A stretch of DNA of 64,000 nucleotides from Cepaea nemoralis (taxonomy: Eukaryota; Mollusca; Gastropoda; Stylommatophora; Helicidae), in assembly GCA_014155875.1 (NCBI GenBank), contig JACEFZ010011132.1, forward strand, positions 124,001-188,000, in the 5' to 3' direction. The translations under genes and the position numbers were made by a program. The notes under the pieces were generated by a model, which saw only the letters and a program-made list of their open reading frames with translations, was not told the DNA's origin and ran no database searches. Shown here in pieces: positions 1 to 10,130 of the stretch (position 1 is the stretch's first letter; the number at the start of each line of letters is the position of its first letter).

Positions 1-418
1 CATGTGCAGTCTAGCAACTTGAGATGGACAAACTGACATGTGCAGTCTAGCAACTTGAGATGGGCAAACTCACATGTGCAGTCTAGCAACTTGAGATGGA
101 CAAACTCACATGTGCAGTCTAGCAACTTGAGATGGGCAAACTCACATGTGCAGTCTAGCAACTTGAGACAATACACAATAACATGACTGGACAAACTGAC
201 ATTTGCAGTCTAGCAACTTGAGACAATACACAATAACATGACTGGACAAACTCACATGTGCAGTCTAGCAACTTGAGATGGACAAACTCACATGTGCAGT
301 CTAGCAACTTGAGATAGACAAACTGACATGTGCAGTCTAGCAACTTGAGATAGACAAACTCACATGTGCGTTCTAGCAACTTGAGACAATACACAATAAC
401 ATGATTGGACAAACTCAC
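1..418. repeat. 36-bp minisatellite in the intron after claspin exon K
   Basis: Tandem 36-bp units that begin acatgtgcagtctagcaact, some with a 23-bp spacer beginning acaatacacaataacatg. Read on the minus strand, each unit contains the end of exon K and its splice donor (ACAT then gtgagt), so the array looks seeded by the exon-intron junction at 419. About two thirds of the copies keep GTGAGT; others read gtcagt. The array runs off the left edge. See the finding on exon K. Confidence 0.92.
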
Positions 419-551
419 ATGTGCAGTCGACCAACTTCATCCCTTAGCTTCTCCTCTGAGACTCCCTGCAGGTCTAGGTCACCCACTTCCTCCTCTAGAA
501 TATCATCTTCTTCAGCAACATCTACATTCTCATCGCTGTCATATTCACTTC
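419..551 (-). CDS. CLSPN: Claspin exon K (last exon in window)
   Basis: Claspin is a nuclear adaptor that links ATR to Chk1 at stalled forks. This 133-nt exon translates on the minus strand from S-G-SEYDSDENVDVAEEDD to RDEVGRLHM. In human claspin, as I know the family, the matching segment runs from the SGSDVGSEDEYDG stretch to QIKKIHM, so order and spacing agree. The acceptor is ctccttag with exon start at 551; the donor is ACAT|gtgagt with exon end at 419. Entry needs two bases after one base from exon J, and exit leaves two bases, so the frame is forced. The conserved C-terminal part of claspin should follow in exons left of this window. Both flanking introns are minisatellites that copy this exon's own splice sites. 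Confidence 0.9.
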
Positions 552-556
552 CTAAG

Positions 557-785
557 GAGACACAATATACCATCTGTATTAAATATCATATTTCACGCAG
601 GAGATAATAACTCATCTGTATTACATTTTATTTTCCTGATAGACAATATCTATTCTATATCCTTCTATCATTGTCAAACATCCTACAGGAGACAATACCT
701 CATCTATATCCTTACCTCAGCTATCATACATCCCACAAGAGACACAATACATCACCTATAACCTTACATCACTATCATACTGTGA
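557..785. repeat. Degenerate copies of the 51-bp acceptor-like minisatellite
   Basis: Diverged units resembling aggagacaatatctc and ctatatccttacatcactgt. They belong to the same family as the large array at 3846-5575 and lie directly upstream (transcript sense) of exon K's acceptor. Mutator-like, LINE and other insertions separate them from the main array. Confidence 0.7.
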
Positions 786-1246
786 TGAGACGCCTCGACA
801 GCACCTGGAATTTTTCAACCATTCTCCAAACAAATAACAAACCAAAAAGGAATGAAAATAAGAATAAAACTATACTGCCAGTGTTTAAAAAATCGGACAG
901 CCAAAACTGCGTGCGTAGGTCATAGATCAAAGCGATCAACATGGGGCTTCTACGTCTGAGGAATCTCAGTCTGATGTCCTGATAAAATGTTATGCTGAAC
1001 ACCAGAGGGTAACATCGTAAAAGTCCAGACTTAACGGAGACGGGAAAACTTGTGAAGTTGCCACAAGCGGCAGTCGGAACAAGAACACATGCCTGACCCA
1101 TCATCCCGACTTTCAGCTTGATCTTAAGATGGCAAGAGTAGCCCTGACATATTTTTGCCAAATGGAGATAAAGAATGTTTGAATCCCAGAACACAGGGGA
1201 AAGCGAGGATGTAACCGCCACTTGAAACTGTTGGATGACGTAACAT

Positions 1247-1248
<2 letters not shown>
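786..1248. other. Unassigned single-copy stretch
   Basis: About 460 bases of non-repetitive sequence. The minus strand is open from 1221 to 775, but the peptide has no recognisable domain and no flanking splice signals that fit the claspin frame. I see no gene here. It may be part of a decayed transposon linked to the Mutator-like relic that follows the TA/TG tract. Confidence 0.4.

Positions 1249-1340
<92 letters not shown>
1249..1340. repeat. (TA)n followed by (TG)n microsatellite
   Basis: An uninterrupted TA run of about 70 bases passes into about 20 bases of TG. Such tracts recur in the window at 39672-39775, 40266-40330 and 40705-40733. Confidence 0.95.
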
Positions 1341-1350
1341 AGTGTAAGAA

Positions 1351-1880
1351 GATCTGAAGGACACTGTCTTCTCTCAAACCGTAAAGTATGTTCGACAGGC
1401 TCATGCACAACAGTCAGACATAACTCTACACGACAATGATGTGCTAGATATTAGTGTCAGCTTTGATGGCACTTGGCTGACTAGAGGCCACACATCCCAC
1501 ATTGGAGTTGGCTGTGCAGTGGAATGTTCTTACAGGACTTTGCATAGATGCCCATGTTATGTCCATATATTGCCAGGTGTATGAAACCACTGGTAAGACA
1601 TTTTCCAGAGACAAACCAGATGAATTTGCAGCATGAAAGGCAGAACATTTTCTAAACTGTGATAACAATTTCACAGAATCTGCTGGAATGATGGAGGTGG
1701 AGGCTGCAAGGGTGCTGTGGCGACAGTCTGTGGCCCGTCATAATCTTCGCTGTACGTCAATACTTTCTGATGGTGATGCCAAAACATTTACGGAGCTTAC
1801 CAAGATCAAACCATATGGGGATGCACATTCAGATAGACAAAGAAGAGACGTATGCCCTGGAGGGAGCCCCTGCATATGCA
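1351..1880 (+). pseudogene. Mutator-like transposase domain relic
   Basis: The plus strand encodes pieces of the Mutator-like transposase domain that is widespread in invertebrate genomes. The first frame (about 1360-1545) reads through ISVSFDGTWLTRGHTSHIGV. After frame changes, the sequence again matches the family with GKTFSRDKPDEFAA-like residues and then MMEVEAARVLWRQSVARHNL and SILSDGDAKTF at 1688-1815. At least two frameshifts and stops make it non-functional. I see no terminal inverted repeats, so the element boundaries are unknown. Identification rests on recalled family motifs, not on a search. Confidence 0.75.
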
Positions 1881-2273
1881 GCAGGATTGTTCTAATGATT
1901 TCCTGTGTAACATAACTTGTTTTAGCATTAAGATAACTTTATTAGTATTAAAATGAAGATAATTAGTTTTTTCCCGTTTTCTAATTTCGCAAGTGTTTTT
2001 TTTTTTTTTTTTATACTTTAGTCATGTTTTTTCAAAACCTATTTGAAAGATTACAATAACCTTAGGTACACTTATTCTTCATTGTATTACTTACATTATG
2101 TGCAGAGCATTTTTTGAAAGTAAGATTTAGTTTTTGCATAGCAGTAAAAAAAAAAAACCCACAAAAATTGTCATTAAAAATGTCGTTACATTTTTAAAGT
2201 TATGAAGGGAAAATATGCCAAGAGATATCTTAAAAATTTTCTGTCAGAATTGTAAAGGGTGTGTATATATATC
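1881..2273. other. AT-rich spacer with homopolymers
   Basis: AT-rich sequence with T and A homopolymers around 1997-2012 and 2147-2156, ending in a short TA tract next to the LINE end at 2274. No coding potential, splice signals or repeat unit that I can recognise. Confidence 0.5.
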
Positions 2274-2792
2274 ATTCATTGGCACCTTGCTGTCTTGACA
2301 GACGATAGTTTGTGCTTCAAAAAGGCATAATAACTTTTACCCATGGCGGTAGCGAATGAGACTGGTAAGGCCAATTTGCGCTGTAAATGTTCGTCTACAG
2401 TGGGTGCATGTGAACACGTGGTTATTTCCACCATCATGCACCATCTTACGTCTCACACGCTCGGTGTGTGACTTATCTGCAATAATTTTCTCCTTTGTCT
2501 TTATTCCATTTCTGATGTTTGCCCTCCATGCAACACGTTCAGCTGCGACTTGCTCCCAATGTGCATTATCAATGCCTGTATCAATCATGTCCCGCTTACA
2601 CACATCTTTGTATCAGTAGTAGAGGCCGACCCTGAGATCTCTTACCCATCTGTAATTCACCAAAAAAAGATGTCCTTTGGTATTCTACCATCATCCATCC
2701 TCCTAACGATGTCCTATCCATCTAAGTCTACGAAGACTGAGCATGGAATAAACCATCACACAACCTGATCTTTCCAATACTTCAGTATTTGA
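2274..2792 (-). mobile_element. RTE-like LINE, 5'-truncated 3' end
   Basis: About 520 bp nearly identical to the 3' part of the LINEs at 25457-29427 and 33576-37545. It encodes the last residues of the same protein, including the C-terminal finger-like FTCTHCRRTFTAQIGLTS, and ends with the shared terminus that begins attggcacctt on the plus strand. The copy stops abruptly at 2792, where the full copies continue, which is the usual 5' truncation of target-primed insertion. The coding frame is interrupted. The target was a TA tract. Confidence 0.9.
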
Positions 2793-3078
2793 TATATATT
2801 TATTTTTATATATTTTTCATATATATATGATATATATATATATATATACATACACACACAAAATGAGCCTGCACATTAAAAAAATGACTGTTTTATGGCT
2901 CCTTTAAGAAATCAAATATGGCCGCTGTTTATCTTGGTTTCTATAGCAACCGTTAAGTGCAAAGTCAATTTGGCAGTATTTTATCTATCAGCAGTCTTCA
3001 GTATCAAACCCTATACCATATCAGAACATAGAAATTAAATATTATAGAATTTAATTTTTGTTCTGCCTCACATCGCTG
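2793..3078. other. TA tract and unassigned sequence
   Basis: A TA-rich tract up to about 2850, a short CA tract, then about 200 bases of single-copy AT-rich DNA without coding signs. Confidence 0.5.
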
Positions 3079-3305
3079 TGGATCATCATCATCATCAAGT
3101 GCCATGCCGACTGGCGCAGGCGTTCATGACTCTCCACAGATCTCGGTCTTTAGTTTTCTGGATCAACTCTGCCGTTGATATTCCTCCATGCCACCGTCAC
3201 AATCCATCTAGCATAATTTATCTTAGTCTGCCTGTCTCTCTTCCCCTCGATCTTTCTAGTTGTCACGATGCTCTCCAATGCCTCTTTTCTCATCACACGA
3301 CCAAA
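3079..3305 (-). mobile_element. LINE 3' end, copy 1
   Basis: On the minus strand this encodes the C-terminal tail of a LINE reverse transcriptase, with TTRKIEGKRGRQ followed by WIVTVAWRNINGRVDPEN and a (GAT)n 3' tail. The KIEG(K/R)RGR motif is typical after the RT domain in several non-LTR clades. It has an in-frame stop and is 5'-truncated. A second copy lies 75 bp away at 3379-3556. Confidence 0.7.
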
Positions 3306-3378
3306 AATGCTATCTTAAGTATAACTGTATATAAATGTACGTGTAGCTTATGTGAGTGCATATATTTGTACAACAGTT

Positions 3379-3556
3379 TCATCATCATCAAGTGCCGTGC
3401 CGGCTGGCGTAGGCGTTCATGGCTCTCCATAGATCTCGGTCTTTGGTTTTCTGGATCAACTCTGCTGCTGATATTCCTCCATGCCACCGTCTCAATCCAT
3501 CCAGCATCACTTCTCTTGGTCTACCTCTGCCTCTCTTCCCCTCGATCTTTCCAGTT
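3379..3556 (-). mobile_element. LINE 3' end, copy 2
   Basis: Same family and orientation as 3079-3305, with the same (GAT)n tail start. It encodes MAWRNISSRVDPENQRPRS-type residues and is slightly shorter. Two same-strand ends so close suggest a local duplication or a second insertion near the first. Confidence 0.7.
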
Positions 3557-3845
3557 GTACAACAGTTTGGGGGATCAAAAATATATCATAACAGGAGGAG
3601 ACCAGGGAGGTACCTTGCCTATGCAGCCCTTAAGCAACAAGCTTATCCTGCATATTTTAATTCCTCTTTTTCACTCCTGCGGGTACTAAGAGCAGTTAAT
3701 CTATCTTTTCAACGAGCCAAATCTTGGCTGTTTTCTTGAGTATCTAGGGACTGTCTTCAATCAGCATTACAGACATTTGTCCCAAATTTTCTCCCTGGGA
3801 TATGAGGGTAGTCATTAGTCACTTACGACAAAAGTAAGGGATCTC
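3557..3845. other. Unassigned spacer
   Basis: About 290 bases with no repeats or coding signs I can support, ending where the 51-bp array starts. Confidence 0.4.
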
Positions 3846-5575
3846 AAAATATATCCTTACATCAATATCATACATCCCACAAGAGACAATATATCATCTA
3901 TATCCTTATATCATTGTCATATATTCTACAGGAGGCACAATATATCATCTCTATCCTTATATCATTGTCATATATTCTACAGGAGACACAATATATCATC
4001 TATATCCTTACATCACTGTCATATATTCTATAGGAGACACAATACATCATCTATATCCTTATATCATTGTCATATATTCTACAGGCGACACAATATATCA
4101 TCTATATCCTTACATCATTGTCATATATTCTACAGGCGACACAATATATCATCTATATCCTTACATCATTGTCATATATTCTACAGGCGACACAATATAT
4201 CATCTATATCCTTACATCATTGTCATATATTCTACAGGAGACACAATATATCATCTATATCCTTATATCATTGTCATATATTCTACAGGAGACACAATAT
4301 ATCATCTATATCCTTACATCACTGTCATACATCCCACAGGAGTCATCTATATCCTTACATCACTGTCATATATTTTATAGGAGACACAATATATCATCTA
4401 TATCCTTACATCATTGTCATATATTCTACAGGAGATACAATATATCATCTATATCCTTATATCATTGTCATATATTCTATAGGAGACACAATATATCATC
4501 TATATCCTTATATCATTGTCATATATTCTATAGGAGACACAATATATCATCTATATCCTTATATCATTGTCATATATTCTACAGGAGACACAATATATCA
4601 TCTATATCCTTATATCATTGTCATATATTCTACAGGAGACATAATATATCATCTATATCCTTATATCATTGTCATATATTATACAGGAGACACAATATAT
4701 CATCTATATCCTTATATCATTGTCATATATTCTACAGGAGACACAATATATCATCTATATCCTTACATCACTGTCATATATTCTATAGGAGACACAATAT
4801 ATCATCTATATCCTTATATCATTGTCATATATTCTACAGGAGACACAATATATCATCTATATCCTTATATCATTGTCATATATTCTACAGGAGACACAAT
4901 ATATCATCTATATCCTTACATCACTGTCATATATTCTACAGGAGACACAATATATCATCTATATCCTTACATCACTGTCATACATCCCACAGGAGTCATC
5001 TATATCCTTACATCACTGTCATATATTTTATAGGAGACACAATATATCATCTATATCCTTATATCATTGTCATATATTTTATAGGAGACACAATATATCA
5101 TCTATATCCTTACATCATTGTCATATATTCTACAGGAGACACAATATATCATCTATATCCTTATATCATTGTCATATATTCTACAGGAGACACAATATAT
5201 CATCTATATCCTTACATCACTGTCATATATTTTATAGGAGACACAATATATCATATATATCCTTATATCACTGTCATATATTCTACAGGAGACACAATAT
5301 ATCATCTATATCCTTACATCACTGTCATATATTCTATAGGAGACACAATATATCATCTCTATCCTTATATCATTGTCATATATTCTACAGGCAACACAAT
5401 ATATCATCTATATCCTTACATCACTGTCATACATCCCACAGGAGTCATCTATAGTCTTACATTACTGTCATACATTCTGCAGGAGACAATATCTAATCTA
5501 TATCCTTACATCGTCGTCGCACATTCTACAGGAAACAATATCTAATCTATATCCTAACATCACTGTCATATATCC
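3846..5575. repeat. 51-bp minisatellite copying the exon K acceptor
   Basis: About 33 tandem units of 51 bp containing ggagacacaatatatcatct and ctatatccttatatcattgt, with occasional shortened units (cccacaggagtcatc). 51 is divisible by three and the unit lacks stops in some frames, so long spurious reading frames result (4067-5545). On the minus strand each unit carries a polypyrimidine-AG stretch (tattgtgtctcctgtag) almost identical to the real acceptor of exon K at 552-569. Confidence 0.95.
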
Positions 5576-6085
5576 TAACCTATCTTCTAACATTCATGTC
5601 TCCCTACAGTGATATCTTCTAACTTTCATGTCTCCCTACAGTGATATCTTCTAACATTCATGTCTCCCTACAGTGATATCTTCTAACATTCATGTCTCCC
5701 TACAGTGATATCTTCTAACATTCATGTCTCCCTACAGTGATATCTTCTAACATTCATGTCTCCCTACAGTGATATCTTCTGACTTTCATGTCTCCCTACA
5801 GTGATATCTTCTAACATTCATGTCTCCCTACAGTGATATCTTCTAACATTCAAGTCTCCCTACAGTGATATCTTCTAACATTCATGTCTCCCTACAGTGA
5901 TATCTTCTGACTTTCATGTCTCCCTACAGTGATATCTTCTAACATTCATGTCTCCCTACAGTGATATCTTCTAACATTCATGTCTCCCTACAGTGATATC
6001 TTCTAACATTCAAGTCTCCCTACAGTGATATCTTCTGACTTTCATGTCTCCCTACAGTGATATCTTCTAACATTCATGTCTTCTA
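5576..6085. repeat. 32-bp minisatellite
   Basis: About 15 units beginning gatatcttctaacattcatg, in the intron between claspin exons J and K, ending about 55 bp before the exon J donor. Variants differ at one or two positions (gacttt, caagtc). Confidence 0.95.
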
Positions 6086-6141
6086 ACGGTCATATCCTCC
6101 CAGTTATTTCTCCCAAGAATAATGCGTTCAATAGCCCTCAC

Positions 6142-6182
6142 CTGAAAGTTCTGCTTCATCCTCCACAAAATCTGTCATGCGG
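6142..6182 (-). CDS. CLSPN: Claspin exon J (41-nt micro-exon)
   Basis: A 41-nt exon flanked by the acceptor tttctccag and the donor TCAG|gtgagg. It adds R-MTDFVEDEAELS-G and joins exon I (ending in a run of lysines) to exon K in frame. In human claspin the same place reads RKYLEDEAEVSGSD after a basic segment, so the match is close and in the right order. The exon is far too short for an ORF finder and was found from phase and homology. Phase: enters with one base after two from exon I, leaves one base. Confidence 0.9.
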
Positions 6183-6295
6183 CTGGAGAAACAATGTGAC
6201 AACATTAGACGCAGAATCTACAAAATATCATTTCCTTTCATTATATATTACAGTATTAAGTAACTGATCATTTTGATGAGAAAATGTAGTATTTA

Positions 6296-7222
6296 GTTTA
6301 GAATAAAACATTTCAGGGAGACATGGAGGAATCAGTTGAGAATATAACACTTCAGAGAGACATGGTAGAAAAAAGTTGAGAATATAACACTTCAGGGAGA
6401 CATGGTAGAAATCAGTTTAGAATATAACACTTCAGGGAGACATGGTAGAAATCAGTTTAGAATATAACACTTCAGGGAGACATGGTAGAAATCAGTTTAG
6501 AATATAACACTTCAGGGAGACATGGTAGAAATCAGTTTAGAATATAACACTTCAGGGAGACATGGTAGAAATCAGTTTAGAATATAACACTTCAGGGAGA
6601 CATGGTAGAAATCAGTTTAGAATATAACACTTCAGGGAGACATGGTTGGAAATCAGTTTAGAATATAACACTTTAGGGATACATGGTAGAAATCAGTTTA
6701 GAAATAACACTTCAGGGAGACATGGCAGAAATCAGTTTAGATTATAACACTTCATGGAGACATGTTTGGAAATCAGTTTAGAATATAACACTTCAGGGAG
6801 ACATGGCTAGAAATCAGTTTAGAATATAACACTACAGGGAGACATGGTAGAAATCAGTTTAGAATATAAAACTTCAGGGAGACATGGCTAGAAATCAGTT
6901 TAGAATATAACACTACAGGGAGACATGGTAGAAATCAGTTTAGAATATAAAACTTCAGGGAGTCATGGCTAGAAATCAGTTTAGAATATAACATTTCAGG
7001 GAGACATGGCTAGAAATCAGTTTAGAATATAACATTTCAGGGAGACATGGTATAAATCAGTTTAGATTATAATACTTCAGGGAGACATGGTAGAAATCAG
7101 TTTAGAATATAACATTTCAGGGAGACGTGTTAGAAATCAGTTTAGATTAAAACACTTCAGGAAGGCATGGTAGAAATCAGTTTAGAATATAACACTTCAG
7201 GAATAAATGGTAGAAATCAGTT
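6296..7222. repeat. 40-bp minisatellite
   Basis: About 23 units containing agaatataacacttcaggga and gacatggtagaaatcagttt, in the intron between exons I and J. The left half is nearly uniform and the right half more diverged, suggesting recent expansion on the exon J side. Confidence 0.95.
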
Positions 7223-7440
7223 TTGTAGCGAAATTCTAGCGGATTCCCCTCTTCATTAGTAAGGATCACTCCAGACTTAATGGATACCGAATCATAACCC
7301 TGCAAAACACATATGACAAAGTCTTCAAAAGGATATTAGCACGCAAGCTCCGGCGACATTTGGACAGTTGTAATCGACTTCCACAAGGGCTTGGGAGTTA
7401 CCGGCCTGGGAAGGACATCTGGGCCAATGCTGCAACTTAA
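7223..7440 (+). pseudogene. Reverse transcriptase fragment of an unplaced non-LTR element
   Basis: One plus-strand frame reads ITLQNTYDKVFKRILARKLR, then RLPQGLGSYRPGK. This resembles the conserved N-terminal RT segment (NYRPITL...KIL..RL...QxGF.PGK) of non-LTR retrotransposons. It is only about 70 residues long and flanked on both sides by unrelated minisatellites, so it is a decayed remnant. Family not assigned. Confidence 0.55.
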
Positions 7441-9605
7441 TGTCTACGAGGGCTTCCAGGATAAACAAGAGACAGTGATGGTAGCTCTTGACCCATAGGC
7501 ACTGAAGGTCTAGATGTATGACCTAGTGGCAGACCTCCCACAGACACTGAAGGTATAGATGTATGACCTACTGGCAGACCCTCCACAGACACTGAAGTTC
7601 TAAATGTATAACATAATTCTGGTGGACCTCCTTCATACACTGAAGGTCTAGCTGTATGACATACTGGCAGACCTCCTACAGACACTGAAGGTATAGATAT
7701 ATGACCTACTAGCAGACCTCCCACAGACACTAAAGGTCTAGATGTATGACCTACTGGCAGACCTTCCACAGACACTAAAGCTCTAAATGTATGACCTAGT
7801 TCTGGTGGACCTCCCACAAACACTGAAGGTCTAGATGTATGACCTACTGGCAGACCTCCCACAAACACTGAAGGTCTAGATTTATGACCTACTGGCAGAC
7901 CCTCCACAGACACTGAAGTTCATGATGTATGACCTACTGGTAATCTCCCACAGACACTGAAGGTCTAGATGTATGACCTACTGGCAGACCTCCTACAGAC
8001 ACTGAAGGTATAGATATATGACCTACTAGCAGACCTCCCACAGACACTAAAGGTCTAGATGTATGACCTACTGGCAGACCTTCCACAGACACTAAAGCTC
8101 TAAATGTATGACCTAGTTCTGGTGGACCTCCCACAAACACTGAAGGTCTAGATGTATGACCTACTGGCAGACCTCCCACAAACACTGAAGGTCTAGATTT
8201 ATGACCTACTGGCAGACCCTCCACAGACACTGAAGTTCATGATGTATGACCTACTGGTAATCTCCCACAGACACTGAAGGTCTAGATGTATGACCTACTG
8301 GCAGACCTTCCACAGACACTGAAGGTCTAGATGTTTGACCTACTGGTAATCTCCCACAGACACTGATGTTCGAGATGTATGACCTACTGCAGACTTTCCA
8401 CAGACATTAAAGTTCTAGATGTATGAAACATTGAAGGTCTAGATGTATGACACACTGGCGGACCTCCTACAGACAATGCAGTTCTAAATGTATGACCCGG
8501 TTCTGGTGGACCTCACAGACACTGAAGATCTATATAGATGTATGACTTACTGACAGACCTCCCATCGACACTGAAGGTCTAGATGTATGATCTACTAGCA
8601 GACCTCCCAAAGACACTGAAGGTCTAGATGTATGACCTACTGGCAGATCTTACACAGACCTCCCACAGACACTGAAGGTCTAGATGTATGACATACTGGC
8701 AGACCTCCCACAGACACTGAAGATCTAGATGTATGACCTACTAGCAGACCTCCCACAGACAGTGAAGGTCTAGATGTATGATTTACTGGCAGACCTCCCA
8801 CAGACATGAAGGTCTAGATGTATGACCTACTGGCAATATCCCAGACACTGAAGGTCTAGATGTATGACCTACTGGCAAATCTCCCACAGATAGTGAAGGT
8901 CTAGATGTATGATTTACTGGCAGTCCTCCCACAGACACTTAAGGTCTAGATGCATGACCTAATGGCAGACCTTCCAGACACTGAAGGTCTAGATGTGTGA
9001 TCTACTGGCAGACCTCCCACAGACACTGAAGGTCTAGATGTATGACCTAGTGGCAGACCTCCCACAGACAGTGAAGGTCTAGATGTATGTCCTAGTGGCA
9101 GACCTCCCACAGACACTGAAGGTCTAGATGTATGACCTACTAGCAGACCTCCCACAGACATTGAAGTTCTAGATGTATGACCTAGTGGCAGACCTCCCAC
9201 AGACACTGAAGGTCTAGATGTATGACCTGCTAGCAGACCTCCCACAGACATTGAAGTTCTAGATGTATGACCTAGTGGCAGACCTCCCACAGACAGTGAA
9301 GGTCTGGATGTATGTCCTAGTGGCAGACCTCCCACAGACACTGAAGGTCTAGATGTATGACCTACTAGCAGACCTCCCACAGACATTGAAGTTCTAGATG
9401 TATGACCTAGTGGCAGACCTCCCACAGACACTGAAGGTCTAGATGTATGATCTACTGGCAGAACTCCCACAGACACTGAAGGTCTAGATGTATAACCTAC
9501 TGGCAGAACTCCCACAGACACTGAAGGTCTAGATGTATGACCTACTAGCAGACGTCCCACAGACACTGAAGGTCTAGATGTATGACCTAGTGGCAGACCT
9601 CCCAC
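7441..9605. repeat. 45-bp minisatellite with higher-order duplication
   Basis: About 47 units beginning gacactgaaggtctagatgt and including gacctactggcagacctccc. The 45-bp period gives long stop-free minus frames (7437-7913, 7934-8230, 8946-9788) with a 15-residue periodic peptide; I regard these as non-coding. A block near 7665-7940 is repeated at an offset of 317 bp near 7982-8257, showing several units duplicating together. Confidence 0.95.
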
Positions 9606-9765
9606 AGACAAGTGTTGCCACAGATAGGACAGACAAGTGTTGCCACAGATAGGACAGACAAGTGTTGCCACAGATAGGACAGACAAGTGTTGCCATACAC
9701 ATGACAGATAAGTGTTGCCACAGATAGGACAGACAAGTGTTGCCACAGACATGACAGACAATGGA
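9606..9765. repeat. 25-bp minisatellite
   Basis: About six units of gacagacaagtgttgccaca plus gatag, directly joined to the 45-bp array and ending about 30 bp before the exon I donor. Confidence 0.9.
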
Positions 9766-9793
9766 GACAAACACAAAACTGTGCACATCTTAC

Positions 9794-9927
9794 AATGTTT
9801 TCTTCTTCTTCTTCAAGTATGTGAACTCAGATCTGTGTTTCTCTGTGTCATCTCTCTCACATTCATGGCCATCATCATCAACTCCACTTTCTGCATCATC
9901 ATCACTATCTGTAAACACCTTCTCTTC
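9794..9927 (-). CDS. CLSPN: Claspin exon I
   Basis: A 134-nt exon with acceptor attcttgcag and donor ACATT|gtaaga. It encodes EEKVFTDSDDDAESGVDDDG, then an acidic/polar stretch, then FTYLKKKKKTF across the next splice. Human claspin has an acidic segment (with NDNEFDSDEDEHSDSG) followed by a basic KLKRQMRLRKYL stretch at this place, so the acidic-to-basic switch is conserved. Entry phase 0 from exon H, exit leaves two bases to exon J. Intron arrays lie on both sides. Confidence 0.88.
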
Positions 9928-9949
9928 CTGCAAGAATTTATAGACATGA

Positions 9950-10130
9950 TTGAGACACACAGTGAGATAATGTTACTTGGTGAGACAATGGTACACAGCG
10001 AGATAATATTACATGGTGAGATATGTTCATGGTGAGATAATGTTACATGGTGAGATAATGTTACATGGTGAGACAATGTTACATGATGAGACAATGTTAC
10101 ATGGTGAGATAAAGATAAACAGTGAGACAA
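9950..10130. repeat. 18-20 bp minisatellite, left segment
   Basis: Units such as gtgagacaatgttacatg. This is one large intronic array (between exons H and I) cut into pieces by insertions; further segments are at 11593-12486 and 20766-22985. Confidence 0.9.

Noticed and set aside
1..418. CRISPR-like array of regular direct repeats
   Set aside because: The repeats are head-to-tail without unique spacers, and the DNA is plainly eukaryotic with spliced exons.
775..1221. 148-codon minus frame
   Set aside because: No recognisable domain, hydrophobic stretches look random, and it overlaps a transposon-rich region without splice logic.
4067..5545. 492-codon open frame on the plus strand
   Set aside because: It is a 51-bp minisatellite whose length is a multiple of three; the periodic peptide has no domain, and the frame exists only because the unit lacks stops.
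8946..9788. 280-codon minus frame with a 15-residue periodic peptide
   Set aside because: 45-bp minisatellite; no start context, no splice relation to claspin exon I and no known domain.
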